A DNA stretch of 64,000 nucleotides. It comes from Imbricaverruca yamaguchii (lineage: Eukaryota; Arthropoda; Thecostraca; Neoverrucidae). Both the position numbers and the translations under genes were made by a program. The stretch covers positions 1,160,501-1,224,500 of the forward strand of contig JAOTOL010001553.1 in the NCBI GenBank assembly GCA_034440575.1. Reading direction: 5' to 3'. Below the pieces are notes generated by a model, which did no database searches, was not told the DNA's origin, and saw only the letters and a program-made list of their open reading frames with translations. Below are positions 34,742 through 46,676 of this stretch, one piece after another. Numbering within the stretch: position 1 is the first letter of the stretch; each line of letters opens with the position of its first letter.

Positions 34742-35432
34742 ACGGTCCTCACGGTCTGCCCGCGGTCCCCACGGTCCCCGCGGTCCCCGCGGTCCCCACG
34801 GTCCCCACGGTCCCCGCGGTCCCCACGGTCCCCACGGTCCCCGCGGTCCTCACGGTCTGCCCGCGGTCCCCACGGTCACCACGGTCCCCACGGTCCCCAC
34901 GGTCCCCACGGTCCCCACGGTCCCCACGGTCCCCACGGTCCCCACGGTCCCCACGGTCCCCGCGGTCCCCGCGGTCCCCACGGTCCCCGCGGTCCCCGCG
35001 GTCCCCGCGGTCCCCACGGTCCTCACGGTCTGCCCGCGGTCCCCACGGTCCCCGCGGTCCCCGCGGTCCCCGCGGTCCCCACGGTCCCCACGGTCCCCAC
35101 GGTCCCCACGGTCCCCACGGTCCCCACGGTCCCCACGGTCCCCACGGTCCCCACGGTCCCCACGGTCCCCACGGTCCCCACGGTCCCCACGGTCCCCACG
35201 GTCCCCGCGGTCCCCACGGTCCCCACGGTCCCCACGGTCCCCACGGTCCCCGCGGTCCCCACGGTCCCCACGGTCCCCGCGGTCCCCGCGGTCCCCACGG
35301 TCCTCACGGTCTGCCCGCGGTCCCCGCGGTCCCCACGGTCCCCGCGGTCCCCACGGTTCCCTCGGTCCCCACGGTCCCCACGGTCCCCACGGTCCCCGCG
35401 GTCCCCACGGTCACCACGGTCGTAACGGAGAC
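34742..35432. repeat. 9-bp minisatellite, about 76 copies
   Basis: CCCCACGGT and CCCCGCGGT units follow one another with occasional CCTCACGGTCTGCC interruptions at about 34745, 34848, 35022 and 35302. The interruption is followed by a similar order of units each time, suggesting block duplications of about 175-280 bases. Frames give tripeptide repeats (VPT, RSP, GPH), artefactual. Confidence 0.97.
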
Positions 35433-36046
35433 GTGACGAATGGCAGCGTCGCGCGCCAAAATAAATAACCGGACGCGAGTGGGTGGGCGTTCTGCGCTTC
35501 CACGTATGGTCAGGCTGACGCCACCGCAGCGCGCTGTCCACTGCAGAGTGGAGAAGTGCGGCCGGGGTGGAATCCGGGATCCTCACCGGAAGTGATTGAT
35601 GATGGCGTGTCGGTGTCGATTCACGGCGCACACAACAGACTGCTTGCTGACTGGGCCGCCGCTTTCCAAATTTGGCTCGGGTGGAATCAATCGCATGGGA
35701 AGAAACGTTCGTTTTTGGGTCGAATGACCTGTGGTGGAATTGAACAGATGATCGAACGAGCGCTCCCTGCTGCGCAGCCACACCATTGGATGCTCCACCG
35801 TCGCGGTGCGTTGGGGTACGTCGGCACAGCTCGCTCGCCTCACCTCGTGCATCTCCAGCGTTGGGGAACGTCCAGACGTGGGCCGTGACGTCGTACCAGT
35901 GACGGATCTGGAGATCCTTTCGTGAGAGTGGGTGGTCGATATAATAGATGATGAGACGGGTGGATTGTAACGTCCGCTTCTCGACGGGGAAGGCAACGGC
36001 GGCCGACGGAGCAGACCCCAGATCGGCCGTCGATATCAGTCAAGTC
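35433..36046. other. unique spacer
   Basis: Non-repetitive mixed sequence; no coding exon recognised. GGGTGGAATCCGGGATCC near 35566 is tRNA-like only in passing. Confidence 0.45.
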
Positions 36047-36849
<803 letters not shown>

Positions 36850-37105
36850 GACAATGACCACGATCTTGACAGGACAACCACTGCCATTCTCACACGGCAA
36901 CCACTGCCATCCACACACGGCAACCACTACCATCCTCACACGGAAACCACTACCATCATCAGACAGTAACCACTACCTTCCCCACACGGCAACCACTACC
37001 ATCCTCACACGGCAACCACTGGGATCATCACACGGTAACCACTACCATCCACACACGGAAACCATTACCATCATCATAAGGTAACCACTACCATCCTCTC
37101 CTGGC
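36850..37105. repeat. 23-bp minisatellite, about 11 copies
   Basis: AACCACTACCATC(C/A)TCACACGG-like units, with AACCACTACC at 36922, 36945, 36968 and 36991. Variation at one or two positions per copy. Confidence 0.92.
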
Positions 37106-37531
37106 GTGAGCTACCCTGTCCCGAGATGTTGGCTACCATTCCCCGCGACGTTGGCTACCATCCCTGCGTGACATCGGCTGCCATCCACACATGGCGACCG
37201 TTACAATCCTGCCCACGTGGTATAGTGGTGCTGCTGTGCGACCTACCGCACCATGCAGAATATCGCTCCCGGTCGTCACAATGCACCGCTGTGGCCGGCG
37301 CCACCGGGCGCTCTGATTATCCCCGGAACAAAACATGGGAGAGCTCGTCGGACATCCAGTACACGTCGTGAGGACTGATTTCTATACATCTCTTGCGAAG
37401 TATGTACCAAAGTACTGCAGACCCGTATGTTGGCTTCAGATCGGAGGAGCTGATCCATTGGCAGTGAACTGTGGCCGTTTGAGATCGCGAAAGGAATTCC
37501 GTGCGGCGGCAAGCTCGGCGGCCAGTTCCGT
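37106..37531. other. unique spacer
   Basis: Begins with decayed GTTGGCTACCAT words related in style to the preceding array; then non-repetitive. No gene supported. Confidence 0.45.
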
Positions 37532-37716
37532 CCGCGCCAGTACCGGCGGCTACGCCAGTACCGGCGGCTACGCCAGTACCGGCGGCTACGCCAGTACCGG
37601 CGGCTACGCCAGTACCGGCGGCTACGCCAGTACCGGCGGCTACGCCAGTACCGGCGGCTACGCCAGTACCGGCGTCCACGCCAGTACCGGCGGCTACGCC
37701 AGTACCGGCGTCTGCG
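37532..37716. repeat. 18-bp minisatellite, about 10 copies
   Basis: GCCAGTACCGGCGGCTAC repeats every 18 bases with two GTCCAC/GTCTGC variants at the right. In one plus frame it reads as VPAATP hexapeptides continuous with a GC3-rich downstream segment; see the rejected list for why it is not called a gene. Confidence 0.96.
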
Positions 37717-39687
37717 CCAGACAGCCGGGCACGCCAGGGCCTCGGCAGCTTCCAGTCGCGACGCCGAAGCTCCGGCGAGCTCGCGTCGGCTGCCCTCGTC
37801 GACGGCGACGGATGCGGCGACTCGCTGCACCCCTCGGCCTCCGCCGTCTGCGCGCCGATCGATCGGCCTCATGGCGCGGCGGCGACGCCGCTGGCCAGCG
37901 CTCTGCCAGCTCGCAGCGCGCTCCCGAGCCCATCTGCTGGGGAGTCGGCGCTCCCTCCGGCTCCGATGGCCGCGCGTCGTCATTTGGGGCGCAGTGCTGT
38001 CGGCTTTCAATGCTAATTCGGTCCGGTTAAGTAACGCACGGCGCCCGGCGGAGTCGTTGCGGCAGATGGCGTGCGATGGAGCTGAACGGTCGGGGGGGGG
38101 GCGACGATGTGCTCCGCGTCGGTCCTCGGCTGCGCATGCCTCGTCGGGAGTTTTGACACGCGCCGGGCGGCCGGGGTAGAGCTGAGAAAGCTCGCGTTGA
38201 TGGGTGGAAGTGGAATCCCAGTTGGTTGGTTATTTGGGCTTACGGGCGCATCGACTGCGTTGGTCATACAGCGCCCAGAATCCCAGTTAGAGTTCGGATT
38301 TGACGGCGGGCTATCACCGAACACCGTGATGGCCACAGCATCAATGGGCCGCAAGATGGCCGACTGAGCACGTCGTGAAATGGAACCTACATGGAATGAT
38401 GTCGTCTGCATGAATATCACATTGATATATTATCGACGTCTGCAACTATCTATATCATATCAAAAACTTTCTTGGAGAAATTGCATGGTTTGAAGATAAA
38501 ATACGCAGCGCTACAAGCGCTCTTTCATTGTATTACAGCATTTGATTCAGCTGAAGGGTTTATTAGGCAGCTTATAGGGGTGCCCAGTCCCGACGGCCGA
38601 TGTGAGAACCCCGCTCAGAAATGCATAATATTCGACACAAGGTACACTGGCTGTGAATACCATCCAGACAAAAACTAACTCCAAAATCCAGTTCTCACCA
38701 CGCCTGGTTTTGCATTGTACAGACGTCGAACGTCCGTAAAACGCCTGCGGCTATCCGTTTTCAAAGGGTGCGGTATGTGTCGACTTCGGGGCGATAACTT
38801 ACATAAGTCTGACGCCCGCCTGACGTACCGCTCAGGTGGGAATTGTTTCGACTTTTGCACCACATGTCCACCTTCGGTGTGCTTCGAGGACGTGGATAGT
38901 GATTTTCGATGACATTCGCGATTTTCGATTTCTTTGCATTCCGTTTGTCCTCCATGCAGGTTTTGGGCACGAGAGCCCACAATTATTTTCAGAAATTTAT
39001 GACCCTGATGGTAACTAAGTATGATCGTTTCCAGAGGTTAAGTATTTTCGTCAACAATTCCAATAACAAACTAGCTTTACTCAGCGATGCTGCAGAGATC
39101 AAAAGGCAACTGCCGTGCAGCTTACCGAACTTCTCTTCTGCTCGTACCTTCAGGAAAAGCCAACTTCTAGTGGCGGAATTAGCACTACTGCGTCAGAAAC
39201 GCACAATTGACGTCCGTCGGGATCGAATAGAACTGAGTGCGCTTGGTTCTCGACTTGTTTCCATTCCGTTCGAAATGAACGCCCGAAATCCGTAAAATCT
39301 GAAACGTGTGAGGTGTAAGCCGGGCTTAATGTGACATTGTCGGAAACACAAGCTTATTGAAAAACAATTCGAACACAAATAAAGTGGTTTGGCAGTCGTT
39401 TCTCTTTGCTTACACGACAGTAGTACGAAACACTAGCAGAAGAATCACCTGAGAATGAGTGCATACTAACAAAGACGTCAAAGTTTATGGCGACACTTCG
39501 GGATGAGCGGGGTCGACCTTCCCCACCCGTGGTCTACTATCAGCTGGCCTTTCCCGAATCCGACGACACTCCCGCACGTGCACACATTCCAAGCGTGTGA
39601 AAAATCTACCGCAGTCCGTCGATCGCCGCCGTCCGTCTCCGTCAACCGACGGGCACAAATGGCGGCACACCCCTTCGGCCGCACCTA
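37717..39687. other. spacer, GC-rich then AT-rich, with a possible polyadenylation signal
   Basis: 37717-38120 is GC-rich and open in several frames. 38400-39480 is AT-richer and may contain a decayed transposon (phrases such as CGTCCGTAAAACGCC and CGAAATCCGTAAAATC), but no terminal repeats could be matched. No gene supported. Confidence 0.4.
39378..39383 (+). terminator. AATAAA, possible polyadenylation signal
   Basis: AATAAA followed by GTGGTTTGG, a GT-rich downstream-like element. No supported 3' exon precedes it, so this could be chance. Confidence 0.15.
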
Positions 39688-39891
<204 letters not shown>

Positions 39892-40094
39892 TGAATTCCG
39901 GAGCCAACCACGACCTGCTCCCATCTGCGGCTGTCGCGCCACGTCTGCGCCGACGCAGCGTACCACCTGCGGCTACCAGCCTGACGCGCCTGACGCATCC
40001 AGCCCAGTGGGTTTAATTTAGACGTGGCGGCTCATTTGGGCTAACGCTGAACGCCAGCCTCGGTGGGTGGTTTTTGCTGGATCAATGCTGCGAC

Positions 40095-40972
40095 TGAATG
40101 TTTAATAAGTGGTGGCGTTAGCTGTGTGTTCCGCTGCCTGCCGCAGCTGTTAGGTGGCGTTAGCTGTGTGTTCCGCTGCCTGCCGCAGCTGTTAGGTGAC
40201 GTTAGCTGTGTGCTCCGCTGCCTGCCGCAGCTGTTAGGTGACGTTAGCTGTGTGTCCCGCTGCCTGCCGCAGCTGTTAGGTGGCGTTAGCTGTGTGCTCC
40301 GCTGCCTGCCGCAGCTGTTAGGTGACGTTAGCTGTGTGTCCCGCTGCCTGTCGCAGCTGTTAGGTGGCGTTAGCTGTGTGTCCCGCTGCCTGCCGCAGCT
40401 GTTAGGTGGCGTCAGCTGTGAGTGTTCCGCTGCCTGCCGCAGCTGTTAGGTGGCGTTAGCTGTGTGTTCCGCTGCCTGCCGCAGCTGTTAGGTGGCGTTA
40501 GCTGTGTGTTCCGCTGCCTGCCGCAGCTGTTAGGTGGCGTTAGCTGTGTGTTCCGCTGCCTGCCGCAGCTGTCAGGTGGCGTTAGCTGTGTGCTCCGCTG
40601 CCTGCCGCAGCTGTTAGGTGACGTTAGCTGTGTGTCCCGCTGCCTGTCGCAGCTGTTAGGTGGCGTTAGCTGTGTGTCCCGCTGCCTGCCGCAGCTGTTA
40701 GGTGGCGTCAGCTGTGAGTGTTCCGCTGCCTGCCGCAGCTGTTAGGTGGCGTTAGCTGTGTGTTCCGCTGCCTGCCGCAGCTGTTAGGTGGCGTTAGCTG
40801 TGTGTTCCGCTGCCTGCCGCAGCTGTTAGGTGACGTTAGCTGTGAGTGTTCCGCTGCCTGCCGCAGCTGTTAGGTGACGTTAGCTGTGTTCCGCTGCCTG
40901 CCGCAGCTGTTAGGTGGCGTTAGCTGTGTTCCGCTGCCTGCCGCAGCTGTTAGGTGGCGTTAGCTGCGTCTC
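40095..40972. repeat. 42-bp minisatellite with higher-order structure, about 21 copies
   Basis: GCAGCTGTTAGGTGGCGTTA recurs every 42 bases with TGTTCC, TGCTCC and TGTCCC variants and GGC/GAC variants. The order of variants from about 40296 is repeated about 296 bases later (six 42-base units plus one 44-base unit carrying GTCAGCTGTGAGTG at 40411 and 40707), a higher-order repeat. CAGCTG is in every unit. Frames across it carry a Cys-rich 14-residue repeat, judged artefactual. Confidence 0.96.
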
Positions 40973-42010
40973 GCCCGGTGCGGTGGCGCTCATTTGATCC
41001 GTCTTTGTCTCTGTTGACGAGCAGAAAATCGCGATCTGACAGATATTGCCTGTACCGGACAAAGCAGCCCGCGAAGCGATCTAGCAGGCGCCGGCAAGTC
41101 TTCGGCGACGCCGGCAAAAACACACCGGCATCCTCATATCGCCTTCCCGACCATCTATATACCGAGCAGCTTTTTTGCCGTGGCGCAAAAAGCGTCCGCG
41201 AGCAATTGTGCCGAGCGGGAGAGCCATCGGGGGTGGCTGAGAGCCGTGTCTGGCGACGTGTTTCCAACAAAACAGCGGCAGGCACCGCCAGACTTAGCAC
41301 CGGCGCTGGTTCCCACGGACTGGGACGCCCGACCCCGACAAACAACCGCTTGCCAGCTCAGAACGCCGCATCGTGCACGCGCCGTGCTGCGTGAAGCACC
41401 TCTGTTCAGAGGAAGTGGCTGGTGTTGGCAGCTCGTCAGACACGTTTGTAGCAGCTGGTGCATCTGGTGTAGCAGGCTTTGAGGGCTCATATCCAAATAT
41501 TTACGCTGTGGCCACAGCAGTAGTGGTGTCGACAACTCTGAGAAGCCTGTATGAAAGTTGGAGAATGCATGCCCTCGGTGTTTATACCGTAATGCTCGGG
41601 CAACAAACCTACTGCTTTGAGTGCCTGCACTGCATCATTTCGGACTTCGATCTGCTTATTTATGTGCTTCATAATGCGTGCTCCGCTCCAAATACCTGAT
41701 TCACTGGATTGTTCAGACCTGGCACCAGAAAATATGCAAAAACCACAGCCTATCTACCACATGCGCAGATAGTTGGCTGTACAGAATTGTCGCAGCACTT
41801 CCACTGAGGAAGACGCACTGGTCGGCTCGCCAGCCTGGGGCCTTCGCGAAGGACCAGATCCCGGAAATAAGCCAACAACCCGAGCATGAAGACGGAAAAT
41901 CACACACCGACGGTAAAACCAACTGGAACGGAGGGCATTATGTCGTAGGCCGGCCAGCCGGCCGGGTCGGGACCGCTAGCCAGGAGCCCGCACCAGCGCG
42001 ATACCCTCTG
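40973..42010. other. unique spacer
   Basis: One kilobase of mixed sequence without tandem repeats. Overlapping frames at 40954-41480 on both strands have no family resemblance or donor. No gene supported. Confidence 0.45.
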
Positions 42011-42700
42011 ACAGGTCCGCCGTCCAGCTGTCATGATGTGACAGTTGTGACAGGTCCGACATCCAGCTGTCATGATGTGACAGTTGTGACAGGTCCGCCG
42101 TCCAGCTGTCATGATGTGACAGTTGTGACAGGTCCGGCGTCCAGCTGTCATGATGTGACAGTTGTAGTGGTCGGTCAGCTGTATGATGTGACAGTTGTGG
42201 CAAGTCCGCGTCCAGCTGTCATGATGTGACAGTTGTGCAGGTCCGGCGTCCAGCTGTCATGATGTGACAGTTGTGACAGGTCGGGTCAGTTGATTGTGAG
42301 GTCGCGTCCAGCTGTCATGATGTGACAGTTGTGCAGTGTGGCGCCAGCGTCTGTGTGCAGGTTCGGCGTGTGTGTCGGCGTCCAGCTGTCATGATGTGAC
42401 AGTTGTGCCAGGTCCGGCGTCCAGCTGTCATGATGTGACAGTTGTAGTAGGTCCGGCGTCCAGCTGTCATGATGTGACAGTTGTGGCAAGTTCGGCGTCC
42501 AGCTGTCATGATGTGACAGTTGTGGCAAGTTCGGCGTCCTGCTGTCATGATGTGACAGTTGTGGCAAGTTCGGCGTCCTGCTGTCATGATGTAACAGTTG
42601 TGCCAGGTTCGGCGTTCAGCTGTCATGATGTGACAGCTGTGACAGGTCCGGCGTCCAGCTGTCATGATGTGACAGATGTGACAGTTGTAGCAGGTCCGAC
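42011..42700. repeat. 39-bp minisatellite, about 17 copies
   Basis: CCAGCTGTCATGATGTGACA recurs about every 39 bases, followed by GTTGTGACAGGTCCGGCGT-like tails. Units between 42155 and 42380 are deleted or expanded. CAGCTG again lies in most units. TCATGATG/ATGTGAC words make the array partly self-complementary (TGTCATGATGTGACA is nearly palindromic). Confidence 0.95.
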
Positions 42701-43644
42701 GTTCACATTCCATGCTTCATGTATTTAGACTGTGACTGCTCTGATCACTGGAGGATTGGGTGGGAGTACCCTTTTAAGTGTGCCGGACCATAAAGGTCAC
42801 TTGCGCCGCCTTTGTCACTGATGGATCGTAAATTTCCATTACGCTCATGTGGAGAGGACAAATTGAAATACCATGTAATGAAGCACATCCTCTAATTTTG
42901 ACACCTATACAAAAAGCATTCCATAATAGACCTTCCAAATTAAACACGTTTTGGGTGTGAGATAGTCTGGGGACATGCAGTTCGTTTGCCAACCGAAAGG
43001 TTGTGGATTGAAGTCCCACCTGCCGTTGCTCTTATTTCGCAACAAACTGGCGTGAGGGATTGCCGGCACTGATGTGACCGTAGCGAAGCCGTCTAACCAA
43101 CCTAGGGAACTAATAAATGAAACCAACCAACCAACGGAACGAAATTAATTCTGATCTTGATAATTCATAATTGACTTCATTTAATGGATCAATTGGGTGT
43201 GAGCACATACTTTTTTAGAATCATTTCTAGATAGGCTTGGGCCAGATGGGTTCGTGTGGCTCTTATTAAGCTTTAACACTTTTTGAACTTTATAATATCT
43301 ATGCAAATTATGCAGTGAAATATATGCGGTGCGGAGATAAGGAGGGGATGCTCATTTGACACGTTGGTAGTTGTAGCTGAAGTTGGTCTACATGGTCACG
43401 ACTATTAACACATCTGACTGTTTAACAGCGCCAAATTCACTCGAGATGCTGTGCTTTTGGCATCAAACAAGCACCGGGTTTGCATCACCATTTCGCTCGA
43501 TGGCGTAGCATGTCTGTAGCACTGGTGAAACTCATGTGATCTATTTTCCAAAATATATATTTTATTAAGCTCAGCTTTCAGAAAATCTACTTTAAGTGGG
43601 AGTAGATCTTCTGAACACATTCATTTTCGAGTATATCTATTGAA
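42701..43644. other. AT-rich spacer with a possible SINE
   Basis: AT-rich throughout. A tRNA-like segment at 42955-43030 is followed by an ACCAACCAACCAAC tail near 43120. 43140-43640 shows nothing recognisable. Confidence 0.45.
42955..43030 (+). mobile_element. possible tRNA-derived SINE head
   Basis: GATAGTCTGGGGACATGC resembles an A box region and GGATTGAAGTCCCACC a B box (variant of GGTTCGAATCC). The element may extend to the simple ACCAACC tail near 43130, which is how many SINEs end. Weak. Confidence 0.35.
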
Positions 43645-43820
43645 AAGATATTCTGAAAGTGGATCTTCTGAAGATAGATTGTCTGAAAGTATATTTTGTG
43701 ACAATAGAGCTTCTGATAGTAGACCTTGTGAAAATATATATTCTGAAAGTAGATCTTGTGAAATTAGATCTTCTGAAAGTGCATCTTCTAAACATAGATC
43801 ATCTGAAAGTAGATCTTGCG
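43645..43820. repeat. 15-bp degenerate AT-rich minisatellite, about 12 copies
   Basis: TCTTCTGAAAGTAGA and TCTTGTGAAAATAGA variants recur about every 15 bases. The plus frame from 43640 reads through as five-residue repeats (SESRS, CEIRS, SESAS) and stays open to 43897. Codons are AT-rich, unlike the supported exons, so it is probably a decayed array rather than a gene. Confidence 0.85.
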
Positions 43821-44168
43821 AACTTCTCCCTGTAGTACAAGCTTGTCATGGGGTGTGTGTGTCGTGTGACGCAGAAGCAGTGATAAATCATTCGTGAAAG
43901 AGGGTGGAATAGATCACTTTCTGAACATTCAATCGACATCCTTCTCCAAGAAGTATCGACATCCTGCTCATTTATGCATGCTTGTGAAATATTTGTGTAT
44001 CCTTTCTTACAGTATCTCGTTTATAAGTAGCATATGCATACGCTCGATAAGGAATGGTGATACACAAACATTTCATAATGCAATTCAGTGAAAAGGATTA
44101 CCTATAATGCGATATGGCCTACAATACCAGTGCATAGCATAATTAGTATTATCTCTATCTCTATCATA
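43821..44168. other. AT-rich spacer
   Basis: About 350 bases of AT-rich unique sequence with ATCTCTATCTCTATC just before the hairpin. Nothing else recognised. Confidence 0.45.
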
Positions 44169-44204
44169 GTTAGTATCCCGAATTATGCAATTCGGGATAC
44201 TAAC
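44169..44204. repeat. perfect 16-bp inverted repeat plus third partial copy
   Basis: GTTAGTATCCCGAATT (44169-44184) and AATTCGGGATACTAAC (44189-44204) are perfect complements around the loop ATGC. GTTAGTATCCCG occurs a third time at 44209-44220. It lies about 160 bases upstream of exon B. It could be a small foldback element or a regulatory hairpin. Confidence 0.92.
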
Positions 44205-44283
44205 GCTTGTTAGTATCCCGTGTTTTTTCGACGTGTTTTAATTGTCCGCGTGTTCGTTTCGACATCTCACACCTGACGAAAAG

Positions 44284-44296
44284 CTATATTATTTTA
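44284..44296 (+). promoter_or_regulatory. possible TATA-like element upstream of exon B
   Basis: CTATATTATTTTAA lies about 75 bases before the exon B ATG, in a distance range that would allow a start site about 45 bases before the ATG. AT-rich neighbourhood makes chance occurrence likely. Confidence 0.2.
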
Positions 44297-44365
44297 ACCC
44301 TGCGCAGACGTGACGCGAGCTGACTTCCAACACATGCCAACTGCCGCCCGGACTGACCCGCAGTC

Positions 44366-44538
44366 ATGCTGTGCCGCAGGGTGTCGTTTGGCAGCAGCAA
44401 GGGCTCCATGGTAGAGACGGTGGTCTACGACTACGAGCCGGTGCAGCCGCTGAGGGAGGAGGGCAGCGAGTCGCCCGACCCGCGCTCCACCTCGCGCCAC
44501 GCGTTCGCCACGTCCACACCGCTCTCCACACCGGCCAG
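44366..44538 (+). CDS. coding exon B (first coding or alternative exon), PP1-docking-like motif
   Basis: ATG in CCGCAGTCATGCT; an in-frame TGA 10-12 bases upstream supports this ATG or an acceptor at the CAG just before it. The exon ends CCG-GCC-AG before GTGAGT, a near-perfect donor. 173 bases, 57 codons plus 2. Third positions are overwhelmingly G or C. The peptide begins MLCRRVSFGSSKGSM, then VETVVYDYEPVQPLREE, an acidic Ser/Pro segment, and ends in STPLSTPAR. RRVSF fits the RVxF docking motif for protein phosphatase 1 and also a basophilic kinase site; both are motif inferences. The SSKGSMVETVVYD stretch looks like a conserved segment I feel I have seen in animal proteins but cannot name. 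No membrane segment. Shares start context, donor and phase with exon A. Confidence 0.68.
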
Positions 44539-44544
44539 GTGAGT
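44539..44544 (+). promoter_or_regulatory. 5' splice donor of exon B
   Basis: CAG|GTGAGT is the canonical metazoan donor. The open frame would stop at the TGA within it, so splicing fits the coding call. Confidence 0.68.
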
Positions 44545-44924
44545 CCACGGTCCGGTCGGGTCAGGCCACAGTCGACACCGGTCAGGTCAGGTCAGGTCAG
44601 CGTCCACATCGCTCTCCGCACATCGGCCAGGTCAAGCCACAGTCCACGTCGGCCAGGCGAGGTCACAGTCTACTTCGTCTGTACACCGACCGGGACATTC
44701 CTACTATGGAGTGGCACTACGGTGGGACTGCCACTATGAAGCGGTACTAGCTGCATTGCTATTCGGCCACGTGGCCGCCGTGGTGCACGTGAGCGTCGTA
44801 CGTGGTGACACGAGACCGCTGCGGCAACACTTGCCCTGCCACGTGTGTCAATCCGTGCAGCTCCAGACAGGCACCAGACAACCCAAGCTGGTCGTCTGAA
44901 GAAGACGGGGATATACTCACGCAG
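44545..44924. other. probable intron start with short repeats
   Basis: Follows the exon B donor. GGTCAGGTCAGGTCAGCGTC at 44581-44600 and diverged copies of CGTCCACATCGCTCTCC and CACAGTC are low-copy repeats partly derived from the exon end itself (CACACCGCTCTCC). No further exon seen. Confidence 0.5.
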
Positions 44925-45062
44925 TTCACCAATTACCAGTTACAAGCTACCAGTTACCAGTTACCTGTTGTCAGTTACCGGCTACGTCATTTCCCAATTA
45001 CCAGTCACCAGCTGTCAATTACCAGTTGCCAGTTGCCAGTTACAGTTGCGCCAGTTACCTAT
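44925..45062. repeat. 7-bp degenerate repeat CCAGTTA
   Basis: CCAGTTA, CCAATTA, CCAGTCA and TCAGTTA words follow one another over about 135 bases with frequent substitutions. Confidence 0.85.
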
Positions 45063-45374
45063 CCACGGCAGTCGCGCCTCGATACGGCTCGGGTGGCGTG
45101 CGCGTGTGGGCGCGCCGCTTCAGGTCCCGCGGCGGGGGCGGACGGCGGAGGGCGGCGGGGGCGGTGTGGGGCGGCCTCGGCTATGAGCGGCCAATTACTT
45201 CCCGGCGAGCCGGCGGAATGCGTCGAACGTCGAGCGGCGCCGACCGGACGCAAGGCGGCGACGGGCCATGGCGCGCGCAAAAACCGACCGCGGAAATGGG
45301 CTGAGCAGACGGATGGACGGCCTCGCGAACGGAACTGCAGACGGACGGACCGGACGGACAGATGGGGAGATGAG
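45063..45374. other. GC-rich spacer
   Basis: About 310 bases, CpG-rich with GGCGGGGGCGG-type runs near 45130-45170; open frames on both strands are compositional. Confidence 0.4.
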
Positions 45375-45895
45375 CCGACGGTCTGTCGGTCTTTCAGTCT
45401 GTTGGTCCGTCGGTCTGTCGGTCTGTTGGTCCGTCGGTCCGTCGGTCTGTCGGTCTATCGGTCTATCGATCTATCGGTCTATCGATCTATCGGTCTGTTG
45501 GTCTGCTGATCTGCCGGTCTGTCGGCGATCTGCTTGTAGATCGGCCTGTCTGTCGGTTTGTCGGTGGGATTGTCGGTCGGTCGGTCTGCCTGTCGGTTTG
45601 TCGGTTGGATGGTCGGTCGGTCGGTCGGTCTGCCTGTCGGTTTGTTGGTGGGATGGTCGGTCTGTCGGTTTGTCGGTGGGATGGTCGGTCGGTCGGTCTG
45701 CCTGTCGGTTTGTCGGTGGGATGGTCGGTCGGTTGGTCGGTCGGTCTGCCTGTCGGTTTGTCGGTGGGATGGTCGGTCGGTCGGTCTGCCTGTCGGTTTG
45801 TCGGTGGGATGGTCGGTCGGTCGGTCTGCCTGCCGGTTTGTCGGTGGGATGGTCGGTCGGTCGGTCGGACCGACGGACGGACGGACGGACGGCGG
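45375..45895. repeat. GGTC/TCGG-based minisatellite
   Basis: First half is irregular GTCGGTCT(G/A)T words; from about 45560 a unit of 36-44 bases emerges, GTCTGCCTGTCGGTTTGTCG plus GTGGGATGGTCG, in about eight copies, ending in a GACGGACG run. Peptide repeats in several frames are artefacts. Confidence 0.93.
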
Positions 45896-46676
45896 CCGAC
45901 GAGTTGACGTTCCGGCTGGCGCGGACAGGCGGAGGAAAGCGAGCCTCGGACTGCAGGCAAACGATAAGGACACAAGAACAGCGTCAGCCGGGCGGATACA
46001 GGACTGCGAGCGGACATGCGAATGTAGGTGCGAGCGTGAGCATGAACGAAGAAGTGGCCGCACCAACTGACACAACCATCACGAACTTCCTGAGAGTGAC
46101 ACTGCCAGTGGAAGTTCAAGTAACCTGAGAGGGTTGGCCACACACAGACTTTGTATTTGGCAAACCCTCTCTCAAACGGAATGAACGCAACTATATTCCC
46201 CCACGGATTACGCTGAGCTCCGAAGATCGCCAACTGTAAGGTGCTCTTACGAAAGTCACGCAACTACATACACAGACAGACTATTCTTCAACCACACGAA
46301 CGCGACATGCAGCTGCGAATGTCTGAGAAAGGTTGCGGCTCCGCCGCCTGCACGCGCTCACTGCCGGAGAGGAGCCCCGCTCGGAGTGAGGCCCGGCGGC
46401 GGCGAGCGACGGCCGCCCTCCTCCGACGCCGCATCTGCATACCGGCCACAGGGTTGACGACCGGCCGACTCGGCGACGCGGCGGCGGCTGCGCACCGTGA
46501 CGCGCCGTTTTTGTCGCGTGCCCGTCCGGCGCGCCACTGTTGTAGACGAGGCGGACCGGCGGCCGGCCGCCGGTGCCGCCAATTAGTGCGTCACGGCTGC
46601 CTCACGACGACGCTAATGGAAAGTAATGACGGGAATTGGCGGGATATCGGAGAGTGGGACCTGGCGGTGGCCGGCG
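45896..46676. other. spacer, CpG-rich at right
   Basis: Mixed sequence to 46320, then CpG-rich 46320-46620 with open frames on both strands. No splice-bounded exon recognised. Confidence 0.4.

Noticed and set aside
37501..38016. Possible protein with VPAATP repeats and a GC3-rich tail containing RRRSSGEL
   Set aside because: The tail is moderately convincing, but there is no clear acceptor or donor, other frames are open too, and the minus strand is also open. Worth a transcript check only.
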